64,000 bases of DNA from Deltaproteobacteria bacterium (GTDB lineage: Bacteria > Desulfobacterota > Syntrophobacteria > Syntrophobacterales > Syntrophobacteraceae). Made by a program: the position numbers and the translations under genes. Positions within the stretch are counted from its first letter, which is position 1. Each line of letters begins with the position of its first letter. The DNA is taken from assembly GCA_012517315.1 (NCBI GenBank), contig JAAYVE010000028.1, positions 1 to 64,000 of the forward strand, read 5' to 3'. Below the pieces are notes generated by a model. That model saw nothing but the letters and a program-made list of their open reading frames with translations. It was not told where the DNA came from and made no database searches. Shown one piece after another: positions 27,964 to 37,420 of the stretch.

Positions 27964-29247
27964 ATGGACGAAGCGAAGCAAACCGGCCCCCGAATGATTC
28001 CCGACAACAGGTTCCAGAAGGGGCACCTGAGATGGGTTTTCATCATCGTTCTGCTCGGGATTGCGGGTGGCGTTGCTTACTGGTGGTTCTTCATGCACAA
28101 CCGGGTGACCACCGACAACGCCTATGTGAAGGCGGACACGGCTCAGATCAGCGCCCGCATAGCCGGTTCGGTGCTGCGGATCCTGGTGGACAACGACTAC
28201 CCGGTGCAGACGGGGCAGGTCCTGGTGGAACTGGATCCCGCCGAGTACCGTGCCTTGCTGGACAAGGCGGAAGGAGCCTTGGCCCAGGCGGAAGCGGAAG
28301 TGCTGGCGGCGGAGGTGGCCGTGGCTGCGACGGATCTCCAGACCGCGGCCCAGGTGGAAGCGTCTGAATCCGCTCTGCAGGCTGCACGCGACAAGGAACG
28401 GGAAGTGCGCCACCGACTGGAAGAGATAGAGAGCAAGAGACTGGCCGTTCTGGCGGATTTGAAACAGACGGCAAGGGATTCTTCCCGCTTCGAGAATCTC
28501 TATCGGCAAGGAGCGGGCACCGAGCGGCAACAGGATCAGGCGATGACGGCCTTCAAGAAGGCTCGCGCCCAAACGGGCGCTGTGGACGCCGAACTGGCCG
28601 CGGCGAGGGCCGCACTGGCTGCCGTGTCCCAGGAGGTGGAGCGGGCCGCCGCCCAACTGCAGGTGGCCCGGAGCGATCGCTACCAGGTGGAAATTCAGCG
28701 CCACCGGTTGGCGGGGTTGAAGGGGTTGAGGGACAAACAGAAAGGGGAGGCGGATGCGGCCCGTCTCAACCTTTCATATTGCACCGTGGTTGCTCCCGTT
28801 TCGGGTTACATCGCCCAGAAAAGCATTCAGGTGGGGGACCGGATCCAGCCGGGGCAGCCCATCATGGCCGTGGTGCCTCTCCAGGATGTCTACGTAGAAG
28901 CCAACTTCAAGGAAACACAGCTGAGCCATGTGCGCTTGGGGCAGCCCGTCGTCATCAAGGCGGACATTTATCCGGGGCAGACCTACCGCGGGCGGGTGGC
29001 AGGGATCCGGGCCGGAACGGGGGCGAGTTTTTCACTCTTGCCTGCCGAGAACGCAACGGGAAACTGGATCAAAGTGGTCCAGAGAATCCCTGTGCGAATC
29101 AAGCTGGACCGCCCTCCGCCCCCGGAACGGCCCCTCGGCGTCGGGTTCTCATTGGAAGTGACCATAGATACCTCCGACAGGAGCGGGCCGGTTCTTATGG
29201 ATGAAATTCCCTACCCATCGGGCCGGGCATCCGCGCAAGAACCATGA
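27964..29247 (+). CDS. emrA: Membrane-fusion protein, HlyD/EmrA family
   Basis: 427 aa. A single N-terminal membrane anchor (WVFIIVLLGIAGGVAYWWFF, residues about 24-43) is followed by the barrel-sandwich strand TTDNAYVKADTAQISARIAGSV, a long alanine-rich coiled-coil hairpin (about 90-250), the second lipoyl half (TVVAPVSGYIAQKSIQVGD) and a beta-barrel region. This is the periplasmic adaptor linking an inner-membrane EmrB pump to a TolC duct. Its stop codon overlaps the start of the EmrB gene (ATGA), indicating translational coupling. Confidence 0.93.
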   Translation: MDEAKQTGPRMIPDNRFQKGHLRWVFIIVLLGIAGGVAYWWFFMHNRVTTDNAYVKADTAQISARIAGSVLRILVDNDYPVQTGQVLVELDPAEYRALLDKAEGALAQAEAEVLAAEVAVAATDLQTAAQVEASESALQAARDKEREVRHRLEEIESKRLAVLADLKQTARDSSRFENLYRQGAGTERQQDQAMTAFKKARAQTGAVDAELAAARAALAAVSQEVERAAAQLQVARSDRYQVEIQRHRLAGLKGLRDKQKGEADAARLNLSYCTVVAPVSGYIAQKSIQVGDRIQPGQPIMAVVPLQDVYVEANFKETQLSHVRLGQPVVIKADIYPGQTYRGRVAGIRAGTGASFSLLPAENATGNWIKVVQRIPVRIKLDRPPPPERPLGVGFSLEVTIDTSDRSGPVLMDEIPYPSGRASAQEP

Positions 29248-30818
29248 CCGCAGAAAGGACCCCCCCCCGAGTCAACAAGTGGCTTGTGGCCATGACGGTC
29301 ATGCTCCCCACGTTCATCGAGGTCATGGACACAAGCGTGGTCAATGTGAGCCTGCCCCATATCCAGGGAAGCCTGAACGCCGGCCTGGATGAAGTCACCT
29401 GGGTGTTGACCAGCTATCTCGTTTCCAATGCCATCATTATTCCCATCACAGGTTGGCTTGCGGGAATTTTCGGACGGAAGCGCTATCTCATCTTTTCCCT
29501 CGTGATATTCACCATCAGTTCCATCGTGTGTGGTGCCGCGCCTTCCCTGGAGATCCTGGTCCTTTTCCGCATCCTTCAGGGTTTGGGAGGGGGAGGTCTG
29601 CAACCTCTTTCCCAGGCGATCCTCCTCGAGTCTTTTCCCCCGAAGGAACACGGGATCGCCATGGCCGTCTTCGGCATGGGAGTGGTCATGGCTCCCATCC
29701 TGGGACCCGTGGTGGGAGGATGGATCACGGACAACTGGAGCTGGCGCTGGGTTTTCTATATCAACCTTCCCGCCGGAATCCTGGCCGTCGCCATGGCTGT
29801 CTTCTCTGTTCATGATCCAGCTTACATCCGGCGCCGCACTCTCCAAATCGATAAGTGGGGCCTCTTTCTTTTGACCGTTGGATTGGGTTGCCTCCAGGTC
29901 GTCCTGGACAAGGGGGAGAGGGAAGACTGGTTCAACTCCCAGTTCATCGTTGTGCTCGCGTCGGCCTCTGTCATCGCCCTCACCCTCTTTGTGCTTGTTG
30001 AGTTGCGGACAGCACATCCCGTGGTGAATCTCAGGGTCTTCAAAGATCGGAGTTTCGCCGCGGGAAACATCATCATGTTTGCTGGTTTTTTCTGTCTTTT
30101 CGGAAGCATCGTGTTGTTGCCCCTCTACCTTCAGAACCTCATGAGTTACACGGCCCTGTGGGCGGGGCTCGTCCTGGGTCCCGGGGGCGTGGCGAGCTTC
30201 ATCGTCATGCCCATCGCGGGAGTCCTCATGAAGAAGGGGGTCAATCCCAGGAACCTGCTGGCGGTGGGGTTGGCCATCTCGGCTTTATCCCTATGGCTCA
30301 TGTCGGGCTTCGCTCTGGACGGCAGCTTCATGACCTTCACCTGGCCAAGGGTGGTGCAGGCGGTGGGCATGGGTCTCTTTTTTGTTCCTCTCTCCGCAGC
30401 GACATATGTCGGGATCCCTAGGGAAGAAATGGGAAATGCCTCTGGGATTTTCAACCTCCTGCGCAACCTGGGGGGGAGTTTCGGAGTCGCCTTCAGCACA
30501 ACCGTTCTGGCGCAGAGAAGCCAAGTGCATCAAAGCTTCCTGGTGGAGAACATCACCCCTTACAACAAGGCTTTCCAAGTGTTTTACCACCAGGTGAGGG
30601 ACTGGTTTCAGATGCACCAGGCTCACTTGAACGTTCTTCCCGACACGGCCGCCATGGCCGTGATCTACCGAGAGGTGATCAGGCAGGCGAGCATGCTGGC
30701 TTTCAACGACACCTTCTGGCTCCTGGCCGTCGGGACCGCTATACTCGTTCCCCTGACTCTCGTCTTCAGGCGGGCCAAGGGGGCGGGGGGGCCATGGAAG
30801 GCATCCATTGAAGGATAG
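29244..30818 (+). CDS. emrB: MFS drug exporter, DHA2/EmrB family (14 TMS)
   Basis: 524 aa with about 14 hydrophobic segments. DHA2 features: VMDTSVVNVSLPHIQGSL in TM1, GWLAGIFGRKRYL (motif A-like), RILQGLGGGGLQPL in TM4 and GPVVGGWITDNWSWRWVF in TM5 (antiporter motif C). A periplasmic loop near residues 430-480 is typical of EmrB. It would export hydrophobic drugs, uncouplers or fatty acids by proton antiport with the two genes upstream. A run of nine C residues falls at codons 6-9. Confidence 0.93.
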   Translation: MTAERTPPRVNKWLVAMTVMLPTFIEVMDTSVVNVSLPHIQGSLNAGLDEVTWVLTSYLVSNAIIIPITGWLAGIFGRKRYLIFSLVIFTISSIVCGAAPSLEILVLFRILQGLGGGGLQPLSQAILLESFPPKEHGIAMAVFGMGVVMAPILGPVVGGWITDNWSWRWVFYINLPAGILAVAMAVFSVHDPAYIRRRTLQIDKWGLFLLTVGLGCLQVVLDKGEREDWFNSQFIVVLASASVIALTLFVLVELRTAHPVVNLRVFKDRSFAAGNIIMFAGFFCLFGSIVLLPLYLQNLMSYTALWAGLVLGPGGVASFIVMPIAGVLMKKGVNPRNLLAVGLAISALSLWLMSGFALDGSFMTFTWPRVVQAVGMGLFFVPLSAATYVGIPREEMGNASGIFNLLRNLGGSFGVAFSTTVLAQRSQVHQSFLVENITPYNKAFQVFYHQVRDWFQMHQAHLNVLPDTAAMAVIYREVIRQASMLAFNDTFWLLAVGTAILVPLTLVFRRAKGAGGPWKASIEG

Positions 30819-30930
30819 AGATGGGAGATTGCCATCCAGTCATTGAGAAATTGGCGATCGACCAGGACCGACAATCCCTGACATTGTTCAAAGTCCCTGT
30901 GAAATGGTCTTGAAAACAGGGGGAGGATTC

Positions 30931-32124
30931 ATGATTCAGGTTCCCATAAGCGATTTAGCGGGACGCATCGTTTCTCTACAGGCCCTTCTCATGAAAAACG
31001 AAGTGGATGCGGCCATTATTCGACAGAACGCTGACCTGTACTACTTTGCCGGGACCGTGCAGGACGCCCATCTCGTCATTCCCGCCAAGGGGCAGCCGCT
31101 TTTCCTGGTGCGGCGCGACGTCTCGAGGGCCGAAGCCCAGTCACCCATCCGACCCGTTATTCCCCTGCAAAAGCTCAAGGATCTAGCCCCACGGGTATCA
31201 GAAGCATGCGGAGGGGTTGTTCCCCGTCGCCTGGGACTGGAGCTGGATGTTCTCCCGACGAGCACCTTCTTTTTGTATGACGAAGAGATCTTCCCCAGGC
31301 AGGAACTGGTGGATGTGAGCGGAATGATCCGACAGGTGCGGATGATCAAGTCTGAATGGGAGATCCAGATGATGCGCCGGGCTGCGTCGATCTCGCAGGT
31401 GATTGCCGATACGGTTCCTTTGGTGCTGCGGGAAGAGATCACGGAATTGGAACTGAGCGCGGAGCTGGAGTTTGCGGCCCGGAAGGCGGGACACCTTGGA
31501 CTCATTCGCCTGAGGGGATTCAACATGGATATGTATTTCGGCCACGTGCTCTCAGGACCGGCGGCGGCCACGGGCGCGTATGGCGATATGCCTACGGGAG
31601 GCGAGGGCATGAGCCCCGCCTTTGGACAGGGGCCAAGTCTTCGGAAGGTGCGATCCGGGGAAATGGTGAACGTCGATACCATGGTGAATTTCAACGGCTA
31701 CCTCAATGACCAGACCCGCAACTACTGCATCGGTGAGCCCCCCGCGAGACTGAGAGAGGCTTACGATCTGGCCAGGGAGATCCACGGACGCTTCCGAAAA
31801 ATCGCACGGCCTGGAGCGGTGACTGGGGAACTCTATGAAGCGGTCTGGAACTGGGTGAAAGAGGCAGGATGGGAGGATTTCTTCATGGGCCACGGGAGTG
31901 GTCGGGTCGCTTTCATCGGGCATGGGTTGGGGGTGGAGGTGGACGAGTTCCCTTTTATCGCTCAGGGGCAGAAATTGACCCTTCAGGCGGGGATGACCTT
32001 TGCCTTCGAACCGAAGTTCATCGTTCCCGGGATGGGAATCGCCGGGCTGGAAAACACATACCTCGTGAGAGAAAACCAGTTGGAATCCCTCAATACGGCA
32101 ACGGAGGAACTGGTGATCGTCTAG
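30931..32124 (+). CDS. M24-family metallopeptidase (Xaa-Pro aminopeptidase-like)
   Basis: 397 aa. N-terminal creatinase/prolidase domain (about 1-150) and C-terminal pita-bread domain. All five metal ligands are visible: Asp in NVDTM, Asp in NDQTR 11 residues later, His in GHGLGVE, Glu in AFEPKF, and Glu in GLENTYLV. It should cleave X-Pro peptides or a related small substrate; M24 creatinase-like members cannot be excluded. The ATG at 30931 is preceded by GGGGGAGGA. No obvious operon partner; the nearest neighbours are an exporter upstream and a sugar dehydrogenase on the opposite strand. Confidence 0.9.
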   Translation: MIQVPISDLAGRIVSLQALLMKNEVDAAIIRQNADLYYFAGTVQDAHLVIPAKGQPLFLVRRDVSRAEAQSPIRPVIPLQKLKDLAPRVSEACGGVVPRRLGLELDVLPTSTFFLYDEEIFPRQELVDVSGMIRQVRMIKSEWEIQMMRRAASISQVIADTVPLVLREEITELELSAELEFAARKAGHLGLIRLRGFNMDMYFGHVLSGPAAATGAYGDMPTGGEGMSPAFGQGPSLRKVRSGEMVNVDTMVNFNGYLNDQTRNYCIGEPPARLREAYDLAREIHGRFRKIARPGAVTGELYEAVWNWVKEAGWEDFFMGHGSGRVAFIGHGLGVEVDEFPFIAQGQKLTLQAGMTFAFEPKFIVPGMGIAGLENTYLVRENQLESLNTATEELVIV

Positions 32125-32241
32125 ACTTTAGGTAGGGGGCTCTCCGGGGGGCATTCGGTCCAGCGATCACCCGAACGGCTGGAAAGCTCATGGAGCCCTG
32201 GGCCGGCAGACTCCGCAGGGCCACCCCGCATGAGTCGGCAA

Positions 32242-33939
32242 TCAAGCCCCGATTGATCTCTTTCGGCGCACCTCATCCTTGATTCGCTGGACCTGTCCGC
32301 GGCCCAGTCCTTTCACCTCGCACCCCAGTTCGAAATACTTCTGGATTTTCAAATCGTTGAGGATTCCAAAACAATCGACAACGGCCACGGGCCTACCGGC
32401 CATCTCCACGATTTCCTCAGGCTCAAGCTTGAGATAGGGTTCGTGGCGGACGGCAAAGACCACGGCGTCGGCATCCCGAAGGGCTTCGGGGATTTCTTGC
32501 TGTATCCGCAGTTCGTTCAGTCTGCTCTGATTACGGAAGAATCGGGACCAGGAATGTCCCGGAGCCGGATAGGTTTCCTGCTTCTCGAACTCCCACCAGT
32601 GTCTCACGTAGGGATCGTGAACCACCACCTCGGCGCCCATTTCGGTCAGTTTGCGCACCAGCAATTCAGATCCGCTGTAGCGGGTGTCCCCCACGTCTTC
32701 CCGGTAAGAAGCCCCGAGGAGGGCGATCTTACAGGCTGCCACGATTTTCCCCATGTTCCGCAGGGCGTCTCGCACAAGCTGCGTTGCGTGGATGGCCCGC
32801 GTATCGTTGATGTCGATGGCCAGCGGAGTGATCTTGAAAATATCGTCTTCAAAGCCCATGAGAGTCTGGTAAGCCCAGACACCCAGACCTCCGTCCTTTG
32901 GAAGGCAGTAGCCGCCGATTCCCGGTCCCGGGAAGATGATGTTGGAGTGAGTGGGGCGAACCCGGATGGCCTCGATGACCTTGATGAGATCCACACCGTT
33001 TCGCTCCGCAAAGATGCTCCATTCATGAAGAAAGGCAAGAATGGTGGCCCGATAAGAGTTCTCCACGATCTTGCAGGTTTCGCTTTCAATGGGACGGTCC
33101 AGAACGGTCAAGGGATACTGTGACACGTTGAGCACCTCTGAAAGGAACTTGCGCACCCTTCCCTTGGCCTTGTCATTGACCCCACTGCACACTCTCCAGA
33201 AGTCCCTGATGGAGGCAACGTAGTGTCTTCCCGGCATGACCCGCTCAAAGGAATGGGCAAGGAGGGGCTCCACATCTGTCAATTTCCTCTTCAGAAAAGC
33301 CTTCTTGAGGATGGGATAGGCGACATACTCCGTTGTGCCTGGGGGGACGGTGGTTTCGATGAGAACCAGGCATTCAGGGTGGATTCTTTCTCCGACGACT
33401 TTCAGGCTCTCCTCCAGGGCGGCGATGTCCGCATGACCCTGACGGACGTTTCCCAGGGTTTCCTTGAAATAATCGCACTGAACGTCCACCACCACCACAT
33501 CCGCAAGGCAGAGTGCATCGTAGGTGAAGGTGGCGGTGAGGGTCTGCTTTTGGAGGACGCAGCGTTCGATCATGGGCGCCACTTCAGGGTCCTCCGCCTG
33601 CACGGGGACCAAGCCGCGATTCATGTAATGGATCTTCCAGTAGGAGCGGGTAGAGGGGCGTTGCATCCCGATGACGAATTTCGTTGGTTGTCCAGTGGCG
33701 GGATCCACCGAGTCGGCAATCACTCCCGCCATGACGGCACCCACGAAGCCTACCCCCATGACGACCACGATTTCGCGACCCATGGTTCTCTGGGCGGCGG
33801 CAAGTTTCTCCAACCGCTTGAACTCGGCAACGTATTCCTCCTGACTCGGCAGCGGAAAAGTCTCCCCCGCAGGACATGTGGAAAAGCCACCTTCCCCGTT
33901 GACAACACCTGTTCTCGGTTCAATAACCCTTTTCCCCAT
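32242..33939 (-). CDS. Long nucleotide-sugar dehydrogenase (UDP-GlcA/ManNAcA dehydrogenase family)
   Basis: 565 aa, over 100 longer than typical members. The Rossmann NAD site is VVMGVGFVGAVMAG (after a roughly 50-residue N-terminal extension). The catalytic cysteine is in GIGGYCLPKDGG, and the C-terminal UDP-binding domain carries VAACKIALLGASYREDVGDTRYS. Internal insertions include a charged segment (WEFEKQETYPAPGHSWSRFF). It likely oxidises a UDP-sugar at C6 using NAD, though the extensions leave the substrate open. ATG 33939 has AAAGGAGAG at good spacing. A conventional UDP-glucose dehydrogenase is encoded elsewhere in the window, so this is not simply a duplicate. Confidence 0.85.
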   Translation of the reverse strand: MGKRVIEPRTGVVNGEGGFSTCPAGETFPLPSQEEYVAEFKRLEKLAAAQRTMGREIVVVMGVGFVGAVMAGVIADSVDPATGQPTKFVIGMQRPSTRSYWKIHYMNRGLVPVQAEDPEVAPMIERCVLQKQTLTATFTYDALCLADVVVVDVQCDYFKETLGNVRQGHADIAALEESLKVVGERIHPECLVLIETTVPPGTTEYVAYPILKKAFLKRKLTDVEPLLAHSFERVMPGRHYVASIRDFWRVCSGVNDKAKGRVRKFLSEVLNVSQYPLTVLDRPIESETCKIVENSYRATILAFLHEWSIFAERNGVDLIKVIEAIRVRPTHSNIIFPGPGIGGYCLPKDGGLGVWAYQTLMGFEDDIFKITPLAIDINDTRAIHATQLVRDALRNMGKIVAACKIALLGASYREDVGDTRYSGSELLVRKLTEMGAEVVVHDPYVRHWWEFEKQETYPAPGHSWSRFFRNQSRLNELRIQQEIPEALRDADAVVFAVRHEPYLKLEPEEIVEMAGRPVAVVDCFGILNDLKIQKYFELGCEVKGLGRGQVQRIKDEVRRKRSIGA

Positions 33940-34235
33940 TTGGAAGCTCTCCTTTGTCCATGCCGTGATGCCCGTTGGACGCAACTGTCCCAATGATCGG
34001 CTCTATGGAAAATCCGCCATAAACGACGGCTAGGAACGGCCCCCCATACACCATGCAAAACAAGCATGCAATCGGCCCATGCGACAAAAAACTTTTGTGA
34101 AAAGGCCACCTCTCTATAACCGGGGGAGCCAATCCCCCCTGTTGCCGTTTCCTTTGACATGTCCAGGTATTTTGACTAGGGAAGACAAGACGAGCAGCAG
34201 GTATCCACGCGGTCGGCATCGGACAGGAGGACGAC

Positions 34236-34652
34236 ATGGCAACCGTCTTGCACCAAGACCCCGAGAATTGGAAAAAGGAAATGGAACTCCTGTGGCGTCA
34301 GTTGCCCAAACCTTACAGGAACGAACACTCGGTGCGTCGAACATTGCAGTGTTTCCTTTACGGTCGCCTGAGAGAGGCCGGTTACCAGGTGATCGCCGAC
34401 TACATGCCTCCGAGGATTTCGGATCGGCCCATCGATCTCATCGCCCTCGATGATCAAATGGAAATCGTGCTCGCTGTCTGCCTGGATTCCCTTGTCACTC
34501 TTGCCGCAGTGAAGAGCCTCGGCAGTTTTGAATGTCATCGAAAGATCATCTTCACCATGTCCATTGCAGAGAAAAAGGTCCAGGAAAGCCGATTCTTTCT
34601 CAAACCGGACATCGAACACATCCACTTGCAGTCACCGGTGAAGGTTTTTTAG
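34236..34652 (+). CDS. Hypothetical protein with a degenerate nuclease-like pattern
   Basis: 138 aa, no recognised family. A helical N-terminus is followed by strand-loop-strand: AGYQVIADYM, RPIDLIALDDQ, MEIVLAVCLDSLVTLAAV. The spacing of an ID-Xn-E/V-x-K-like core recalls PD-(D/E)xK nuclease folds, but the usual acidic-x-Lys is replaced by AVC, so catalysis is doubtful. GGACAGGAGG precedes the ATG, a good ribosome binding site. It stands alone between the dehydrogenase and a large intergenic gap. The fold suggestion is inference from pattern only. Confidence 0.7.
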   Translation: MATVLHQDPENWKKEMELLWRQLPKPYRNEHSVRRTLQCFLYGRLREAGYQVIADYMPPRISDRPIDLIALDDQMEIVLAVCLDSLVTLAAVKSLGSFECHRKIIFTMSIAEKKVQESRFFLKPDIEHIHLQSPVKVF

Positions 34653-35366
34653 TTTTGACCCAGGCCACAAGGTGCACAGGGTTGAGGCCGATTCTTGTAC
34701 TTCCTTTCACTTTCCTCAACCGGGTTGACACGGGCCCAAAAATGTGAAAGTATTCTGCAGGGTTTTTCGGGTCCACCGGGGCCGACCAAGAAGTCCCCCA
34801 GGATGGAGTGGAGCTTCAATATAGGTCGAAAGGAGGTGAGATGCTGAGATTCCGGTGAGTTCATCTTCACGAAACCGATCATTCATCGTCGACCTCAAGC
34901 GCGTTCTGAATCGGCTGCTCGTGTTTTCCCAACCTCGCCTTCCGCTTCCGACGCTTTCTCAGGATCCGGGTGATTCGATTCATCCGATTTTGCCCGTTCT
35001 CTTGCTGACGCTGAAGCAATGGTAGTGACCTTTTTGAATCCGTCGCATTTCTTGGTCCAGGATTTTGTTCTTCCTGAAGGACGGCCCTTTCCCTCCGGGA
35101 AGGCGGCGCCCGGGATGTTGAACGCTGGTTTGGGAACCGAAGGGTTTTTCGCTCTGCCCATGGGGCTGTTTCTGCGGAACGGGCCCTGACGCATTGCATT
35201 TTTCATCCGGTTTCTCGTTTTTTTACTAGAGTTGTTGCGGAACTTCCCGATGAGTGTGCAGAGGAAGGGAATCCCTCGGTCTGCGTGTGAGCCAAGAGTT
35301 GATTTGCACTATTTTTCACAGAATGATGCTTGCTCTACCGATCTCATGTGCTGAAAGGAGTATCAA
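34653..35366. other. Intergenic region, 714 bp
   Basis: It contains a weak minus-strand candidate at 34895-35206 (listed separately) and presumably the promoter for the first OFA transporter. A TTGACA at 34725-34730 has no well-spaced -10. Confidence 0.4.
34895..35206 (-). CDS. Doubtful small basic protein
   Basis: 103 codons from ATG 35206. The product is rich in Lys, Arg, Pro and Ser (KNPSVPKPAFNIPG, TKSWTKKCDGFKKV, ending in an acidic EKASEAEGEVG stretch). No family is recognised and the upstream GAGAAACCGG is a weak ribosome site. Codon choice is not unreasonable for this genome, and no competing gene occupies the region, so it is recorded at low confidence. Confidence 0.25.
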   Translation of the reverse strand: MKNAMRQGPFRRNSPMGRAKNPSVPKPAFNIPGAAFPEGKGRPSGRTKSWTKKCDGFKKVTTIASASARERAKSDESNHPDPEKASEAEGEVGKTRAADSERA

Positions 35367-36608
35367 ATGGCTGATCAGGCTATTCCTCAGGCAACGATGC
35401 CCAGGTTTGTTCCTCTCATCGGCGGTATTCTCGGAAGTACCACTTGTGGATTGTTGCTCTATGCATGGAGCGTCTTCATCGCTCCTTTGAACAAGGAGTT
35501 CGGCTGGTCCCGTGCTGAGATTGCCCTTGCATTTGCCATCTGCTGTTTGGTTTTCGGTCTCGTCACCATCCCGGCGGGAAGATTCAGTGACAAAGTGGGC
35601 CCCAGGAAGGTGGTTCTGACAGGTGGAATCATCCTGGCCATCGGCTTTATCATGGCAAGCTACACCACATCCAAGCTGTGGCTTTACATCAGCTATGGTG
35701 TGATCGCCGGGTTCGGCGGCGGAGTTGTTTACCTTCCTCCCATTGCGACCGCGCCCAAATGGTGGCCTGACCGACGCGCCCTGGCAACAGGTTTCACTGT
35801 CGTGGGCCTAGGCCTGGGATCCTTCATCATGGGACCCTTGGCTACATGGATGTTCGCTCAGCCCAATATCGGATGGCGGGGCGTCTTCTTTTATGTGGGC
35901 ATCGCCATGGGAATCATGTGCATCATCGCGGCAATGTGCCTGCAAGTTCCTCCCGCAGGATGGAAGCCCGCCGGCTGGAGTCCCCCTGCAGTCCAGCCTG
36001 GAGCCGGTGCAGCCCACGGAAAGGACTGGACGCATGAGGAAGCGATCCGCACGCCCCAGTTCTGGATGCTCTATATCAGTTACTTTTGCGGATCGTTTGC
36101 CGGCCTTTTGGTCATCGGCCACATCGCCGCCCACGGAATTGACAAGGGGCTGGACAAGATGACCGCCTCATATGCTGTTAGCAGTCTTGCCATCGCAAAC
36201 GCGGCTGTCCGGGTTCTCATCGGGGCCATTGCTGACAAGCTCGGGACGAAGAAGTGCTTCCTGGGGGTGTTTATCCTGCAGGTGGCAGCCATGCTGTTGC
36301 TCTACCCGGCAGGTTCCAAGATTTTCTTCCTGGCCGTTATCGCACTGCTCATCGGCTGGAACTACGGCTCCATGTTCACCCTTTTTCCGGCGACCTGCCT
36401 GCAGTATTACGGTCCCAAGGCCCAGGGTGCCAACTATGGTCTGCTGTTCAGCGCATGGGGTCTGGCGGGCTTTGCCGGTCCTTTCGTTGGCGGGTGGTTG
36501 AAGGACACGTCGGGAACATACTATGTGCCTTTCATCGTGGGTGCCGTGGTGGTGGCCATTTCCGTCATCATCAGCGTCACGTTGAAGCCCCCTGTGAAGA
36601 GCAGCTAG
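35367..36608 (+). CDS. OFA-family MFS transporter (oxalate/formate antiporter-like), copy 1
   Basis: 413 aa, about 12 transmembrane segments. Features of the OFA family: [24 protein letters not shown] in the first helix pair, [13 protein letters not shown] (MFS motif A) and [26 protein letters not shown] in TM4/5. A charged central loop ([22 protein letters not shown]) precedes the second half. OFA members move oxalate, formate, lactate or other small carboxylates; substrate is not set by sequence. AAAGGAG lies close before the ATG. A second OFA gene lies about 810 bp downstream. Confidence 0.9.
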   Translation: MADQAIPQATMPRFVPLIGGILGSTTCGLLLYAWSVFIAPLNKEFGWSRAEIALAFAICCLVFGLVTIPAGRFSDKVGPRKVVLTGGIILAIGFIMASYTTSKLWLYISYGVIAGFGGGVVYLPPIATAPKWWPDRRALATGFTVVGLGLGSFIMGPLATWMFAQPNIGWRGVFFYVGIAMGIMCIIAAMCLQVPPAGWKPAGWSPPAVQPGAGAAHGKDWTHEEAIRTPQFWMLYISYFCGSFAGLLVIGHIAAHGIDKGLDKMTASYAVSSLAIANAAVRVLIGAIADKLGTKKCFLGVFILQVAAMLLLYPAGSKIFFLAVIALLIGWNYGSMFTLFPATCLQYYGPKAQGANYGLLFSAWGLAGFAGPFVGGWLKDTSGTYYVPFIVGAVVVAISVIISVTLKPPVKSS

Positions 36609-36886
36609 TGACGGGCTGAGAAGAGTCCTGATCAGGACAGGCGGAAGGGAGCGTGAATCCGGAAAGGTTCTCCTCCCTCCCGCCGCTGCTTCTCATCGTG
36701 CTTCACCCTCTGCAGATGTTGAACCCACCAGACATTCCATTTGCCAATTGTATGAAATATCACAGCTCTTGACACAACAGTTCCTTCATGCCATAAGGGA
36801 TATACGGTTGTGTGGTCCAACGCGGGGGAATCCACCGGGAATGAAAAGAAAGGAGGTGCGTGAAGAGAGAGGCAGATATAACGTAA

Positions 36887-36912
36887 GCCTGAAAATATTA
36901 TATATTCAAGGC
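36887..36912. promoter_or_regulatory. AT-rich imperfect palindrome, possible operator
   Basis: The 26-base sequence begins GCCTGAAAA and ends TTCAAGGC, with an ATATTATATA centre. Its outer GCC/GGC and GAA/TTC arms are complementary. Such symmetry suits a dimeric regulator site; no regulator is identified. Confidence 0.3.
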
Positions 36913-36941
36913 GTTGCTTCATATCCTCGTGGCGTTTTTCG

Positions 36942-36956
36942 TGGCACGCGAACAGC
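36942..36956 (+). promoter_or_regulatory. Possible sigma-54 promoter upstream of OFA copy 2
   Basis: TGGCACGCGAACAGC has a perfect -24 element and the GG-N10-GC spacing, but the -12 is CAGC in place of TTGC. It lies about 465 bp upstream of the gene, giving a long leader, so the call is weak. Confidence 0.25.
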
Positions 36957-37420
36957 CCCTGATCGAGTTCATCAGATGGTTTGAAAGCGGCGGTCAGTCC
37001 ATTCATCATCGAGTGAGCTCTTGTGAGTCATCCTCCCATCTGCTTTTTCCACTTGTCAAAACTAAAGAAATCTTCCTTCCTCCAATTGTGTGGTCTCATC
37101 TGACGTACTGAGTTTTTCCGACTCTTGATGCCCTTGTGATTGCGGTCTTCATGATAAGCAGCAAGATTCCGGCTGAAACAGGATGTAAGAAACCGCAGCA
37201 ACCGTGTGCATCCTTCCCGTCCCAGGGCGGAAGGTGATCTCTCCGGCGATTCCCCGAAGTGTGTTCTGCCTGATCAGCCAGAAACAGTATTCATCCCTCC
37301 ATTTTCGGCACACCATGTGTGGGACGGACGGTACCGCGTGCTGGCATATCAATTTTCGAGCCATGTTCCGGAAGGCCGAAAGTCCCCACGAATGCATTCA
37401 TCTTTTGAAGGAGGAACCCC

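Larger units (their letters stand above)
36609..37420. other. AT-richer intergenic region between the two OFA transporters
   Basis: 812 bp without a supportable gene; the centre is visibly richer in A/T than the rest of the window. It includes an imperfect palindrome at 36887-36912 and a possible -24/-12 element at 36942-36956 (both listed). A short palindrome TCCTGATCAGGA lies soon after the first transporter stop but has no T-run. Confidence 0.5.

Noticed and set aside
34154-34182. Sigma-70 promoter at TTGACA before the small hypothetical gene
   Set aside because: No acceptable -10 hexamer at 16-18 bp spacing.
36632-37009. Minus-strand frame of 125 codons in the gap between OFA transporters
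   Set aside because: No ribosome site and an unusual composition (His/Trp/Phe-rich); I consider the gap non-coding.
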